Shown here piece by piece: positions 15,139 to 17,101 of a DNA stretch of 17,101 nt (positions within the stretch are counted from its first letter, which is position 1; the number at the start of each line of letters is the position of its first letter). Under the pieces are notes generated by a model, which saw only the letters and a program-made list of their open reading frames with translations, was not told the DNA's origin and did not search any database. The stretch covers positions 1 to 17,101 of the forward strand of contig DIYG01000058.1 in the NCBI GenBank assembly GCA_002428935.1, read 5' to 3'. A program made the translations under genes and the position numbers. The DNA is from Halieaceae bacterium UBA6060 (lineage in GTDB: Bacteria; Pseudomonadota; Gammaproteobacteria; Pseudomonadales; Halieaceae).

Positions 15139-15146
15139 TGCCAGGT

Positions 15147-15689
15147 TCAGGCGGAGCGGCGACGTCGGGTGAGTAGACCGCCCATACCCAGTAAACCCAG
15201 GCCGGCGGCGATGAGCACAAAGAGCGGTGAAGCGGTTTTTGGCATGGCCACCACCGCCGCTTCTTCGATACTGAGGAGCTCTTCGTCTCCGTCAAAAGCG
15301 CCATCGTCTACCGCAAGGGCAAAACGGTCCTCGGGGACATAGACATTCAGTTGCTGTCCCGGCAGCAAGTCGCGCGCCCGGTATTTATTGCCGCCGATGT
15401 CGGCGCGCCAGGTGTTGCTGACGTTGATGCTTCGCGAAGAACCCATGGTGCCGTCCGTATGCAGAGGCTTGAAGGTGATGCGATTGCCACGCACCCGGGT
15501 GACTTCAATGGTGACCTGGGCGTACAAGGTCCCGTCCCGTTCATAAACATCCTGGCAGGACAGGCCGATGTCGGGGTTAGCCGCCAGCACCTGCGCCGAC
15601 CAGACCAGGTCGTCGCAGCTTGTTGCCTGGGCTTGTGCCTGGGCGCTCACCGCCAGGAACAGGGCCGAGGCTAGAATGGTTTTTTTCAT
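15147..15689 (-). CDS. Exported protein with C-terminal sortase sorting signal (class D sortase substrate)
   Basis: This 180-residue protein has a Sec signal peptide (about 1-21, ending AQAQA). A roughly 125-residue mature region with two cysteines (25 and 45) could form a disulfide in the periplasm. The C-terminus is a classic sorting signal: MPKTAS (149-154, an LPxTA variant), a hydrophobic helix (155-173) and a basic tail RRRRSA. The sortase would cut within the motif and join the protein to an amine acceptor. I do not recognise the mature domain. Its middle (LYAQVTIEVTRVRGNRITF) is beta-rich. Its ATG overlaps the sortase stop as ATGA, with GGAG as ribosome-binding site, so the two are translationally coupled. 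That pairing argues for sortase processing over PEP-CTERM or GlyGly-CTERM systems. Confidence 0.85.
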   Translation of the reverse strand: MKKTILASALFLAVSAQAQAQATSCDDLVWSAQVLAANPDIGLSCQDVYERDGTLYAQVTIEVTRVRGNRITFKPLHTDGTMGSSRSINVSNTWRADIGGNKYRARDLLPGQQLNVYVPEDRFALAVDDGAFDGDEELLSIEEAAVVAMPKTASPLFVLIAAGLGLLGMGGLLTRRRRSA

Positions 15690-16357
15690 GGTGTTTCTCC
15701 TGAGGTGTTTGAGCCGACTTTGAGTTCGGTCTCGGTGGGTCGAGCGCGCACCAGAAACCGCTGGGGTGCACTACCCGCGAAGTAAAAGGGGTAACAGGTC
15801 ACGATGGTGAGGCGTTGCTGATCCGTCTCCTGTAGGTACGCAAGCTCCGTTGGTTCGATAATGCGCAGGTCGTCGACAACGAAGCGTTTCAGTCCTTGGA
15901 GGGTCTCCAGTTCAATATGGTCGCCAAGTTCGATGTCCTTGAAGGCACGGAAATAGCCATCCCGGTGACCGGCGATACCGATATGGCCAGGTTCATGGGG
16001 GTAGGCCATGCCGTCGATCACTCCGGCACCGCGATCGAGATGAAGATCGGTGGCGCTGTTGTACACGGGAACTTCCAAAGCGATGGCGGGTGCTCGCAAC
16101 ACGCCCAGGAGGGTCTGCTCATCGGCCCTCGGTGCCGCAAGATAGCGCGCCTTGGCTTCTTCCGACCAAAGCTGCATATCGGGGAGCTGCTCCGTCGCCT
16201 GGGCAATGCGTATTTCGCCGCGCAGCACGACGATCAGGGCAAGGCACAGTAAGGAAGCTCCGCCAGCGTAAACCGTAAGCTCCAGAAGAAGGCCCAGGGT
16301 CGGCCCTGCCCTGTGAGGCTGCCGCGTTCTCTTTTTCCAAAGGGATCCTTGCGCCAT
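15686..16357 (-). CDS. Class D-type sortase
   Basis: Sortases are membrane cysteine transpeptidases that cleave a sorting motif and attach the protein to a surface acceptor. This 223-residue enzyme has a basic cytoplasmic N-tail, one membrane anchor (about 21-46) and an exported catalytic domain (about 83-206). The triad is visible: His131 in IGIAGHRDGYFR, Cys188 in LTIVTCYPFYF and Arg200 in APQRFLVRA. DLHLDRGAGVIDG (104-116) and the TCYPFYF-x-G-SAP pattern point to class D rather than the marine class GN sortases. The ATG at 16355-16357 lacks a good ribosome-binding site, but no better in-frame start was seen. It is upstream of, and overlaps, its probable substrate gene. It diverges from the EF-hand gene across a 196-base gap in which I found no clear promoter. 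Confidence 0.92.
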   Translation of the reverse strand: MAQGSLWKKRTRQPHRAGPTLGLLLELTVYAGGASLLCLALIVVLRGEIRIAQATEQLPDMQLWSEEAKARYLAAPRADEQTLLGVLRAPAIALEVPVYNSATDLHLDRGAGVIDGMAYPHEPGHIGIAGHRDGYFRAFKDIELGDHIELETLQGLKRFVVDDLRIIEPTELAYLQETDQQRLTIVTCYPFYFAGSAPQRFLVRARPTETELKVGSNTSGETP

Positions 16358-16553
16358 CCGGTTAAGGTAGTGGTCGCGGGCCGGGCACTCAAGTGATCAT
16401 TTCGACGTGATGTCGCAGGGGGATGCTTGGAAGGCTCCTTCGACACCCACGATCTGCACGATTTCTTCACAATTCAGGGCGCACAAAAGGCGACGGATCA
16501 CGCTCAAAGGGACGTAGGAATTCCTGCAAACAACAACCCAAGGAGCTGAAGTA

Positions 16554-17009
16554 ATGAAAAAGCTGTTAATGGTGAGCACGATCGGTCTACTTTCTGTGGC
16601 CTGTTTGTCCTTCGCCGCCCATCCCGGAAAAGGTATGCAACGGCTGGACGCGGACGGTGACGGCCAGATCAGTCGTGAGGAATTCCAGTTGCCGGAGCAG
16701 CGAAGGGGTCCGAATCCCTTTGCCCGGGCCGATACCGATGGGGATGGTGTGATCACTCGCGAGGAACTTCTGGCCAGCATCGAAAGTGCCAGTCAGGAGC
16801 GCAGCGACGCCATGCGCGATCGTCTGGTCGCTATGTTTGATGAGGCCGATGAAGACGGGAATGGTGTGGTGACGCGTCAGGAAATGGAGGATCAGGCCTT
16901 CGCGCGATTAGACGCCGATGGAGACGGCTTCATTACAGAAGAGGAAGCGCGGGCCATGATGGAGCGCCGTCGGGAACACCGGTCGCAACGCCAGGAGGCT
17001 AACGGCTGA
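16554..17009 (+). CDS. Exported four-EF-hand calcium-binding protein
   Basis: This 151-residue protein has an N-terminal signal sequence (about 1-21, likely cleaved near SFAA) and four canonical 12-residue EF-hand loops: DADGDGQISREE (32-43), DTDGDGVITREE (60-71), DEDGNGVVTRQE (99-110) and DADGDGFITEEE (120-131). Each has acidic residues at positions 1, 3 or 5 and glutamate at position 12, so all should bind calcium. The C-tail is Arg/Glu-rich. The location is probably periplasmic; SVAC (14-17) is a poor lipobox because position -3 is Ser, so lipidation is doubtful. The ATG has AAGGAG 9 bases upstream. It is divergent from the sortase operon and precedes a probable ECF sigma gene by 47 bases. 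A calcium sensor or buffer role is inferred from the loops alone. Confidence 0.92.
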   Translation: MKKLLMVSTIGLLSVACLSFAAHPGKGMQRLDADGDGQISREEFQLPEQRRGPNPFARADTDGDGVITREELLASIESASQERSDAMRDRLVAMFDEADEDGNGVVTRQEMEDQAFARLDADGDGFITEEEARAMMERRREHRSQRQEANG

Positions 17010-17056
17010 TTTCTGTGCGGGGTAAGCTGGCGGGTGCTTAGGCCCGCTGGTTAATC

Positions 17057-17101
17057 ATGCAGCGAGAAGATGAAGCCGTGCTCGTGCGGCGCGTCGCCGC
17101 T
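17057..17101 (+). CDS. Probable ECF RNA polymerase sigma factor, first 15 codons
   Basis: The window ends inside this frame. The visible peptide MQREDEAVLVRRVAA matches the usual opening of ECF sigma factors (D-E-x-L-V-x-R-V-A, the start of region 2). The gene runs in the same direction as the EF-hand gene and starts 47 bases after it, so the two may share a transcript. No strong ribosome-binding site is visible. With only 15 residues the call rests on one short motif. Confidence 0.5.
   Translation, partial: MQREDEAVLVRRVAA

Noticed and set aside
14912..15146. Cobalamin or TPP riboswitch ahead of the TonB receptor
   Set aside because: The conserved B12-box and TPP core sequences were looked for on the minus strand and not found.
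15147..15240. PEP-CTERM or GlyGly-CTERM sorting tail
   Set aside because: The motif is MPKTAS, not VPxP or GG, and a cysteine sortase is encoded in the same operon.
16590..16610. EF-hand protein as a lipoprotein
   Set aside because: SVAC has Ser at the -3 position and is a poor lipobox; a normal signal-peptidase site near SFAA fits better.
17028..17052. GCGGG...CCCGC inverted repeat between the EF-hand and sigma genes as a terminator
   Set aside because: Only five paired bases with an 8-base loop and no U run follow; too weak to call.

Overview
The window looks like a chromosomal segment of a marine-type gammaproteobacterium. PurT, IbpA and OppB read very close to their enterobacterial counterparts. 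A large TonB-dependent receptor, a proteobacterial class D sortase and a bactofilin fit the OM60/NOR5 (Halieaceae) group. That placement is inferred from gene content recalled from memory, not from a search. No tRNA, rRNA, CRISPR array, insertion sequence or phage gene was seen, and no gap between genes exceeds 300 bases.

Layout from left to right. (1) 1-265, minus strand: the start of an ibpA-type small heat-shock gene, open at the window edge, with a textbook sigma-32 promoter. (2) 415-2456, minus strand: a two-gene unit, a SAM methyltransferase followed by purT. (3) 2568-4370, plus strand: a DUF885 zinc-hydrolase-like lipoprotein, divergent from the methyltransferase and convergent with the next block. 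(4) 4391-10631, minus strand: a tight run with gaps of 8 bases or less, holding bactofilin, a degenerate Rossmann/methyltransferase-like protein, and oppA, oppB, oppC and a fused two-domain Opp ATPase. (5) 10794-14911, minus strand: a TonB-dependent receptor followed by a Tat-exported PhoD phosphatase. The phoD frame is broken by an apparent one-base deletion near 12247. A strong intrinsic terminator sits directly before the phoD ribosome-binding site. (6) 15147-16357, minus strand: a class D sortase overlapping by ATGA with a small exported protein that ends in a sortase-type sorting signal. (7) 16554 to the end, plus strand: a four-EF-hand exported protein, then the first 15 codons of a probable ECF sigma factor.

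How they may work together. The Opp block imports oligopeptides, and the neighbouring DUF885 lipoprotein could feed it, which is inference. The receptor and PhoD look like a phosphoester scavenging pair: outer-membrane uptake, then periplasmic dephosphorylation. The sortase and its single visible substrate form a compact surface- or membrane-anchoring module in a Gram-negative cell, and this is the most unusual biology in the window. Secondary points of interest are the phoD frameshift, structured DNA ahead of the receptor and bactofilin genes, and the co-transcription of a cytoskeletal bactofilin with a peptide transporter.
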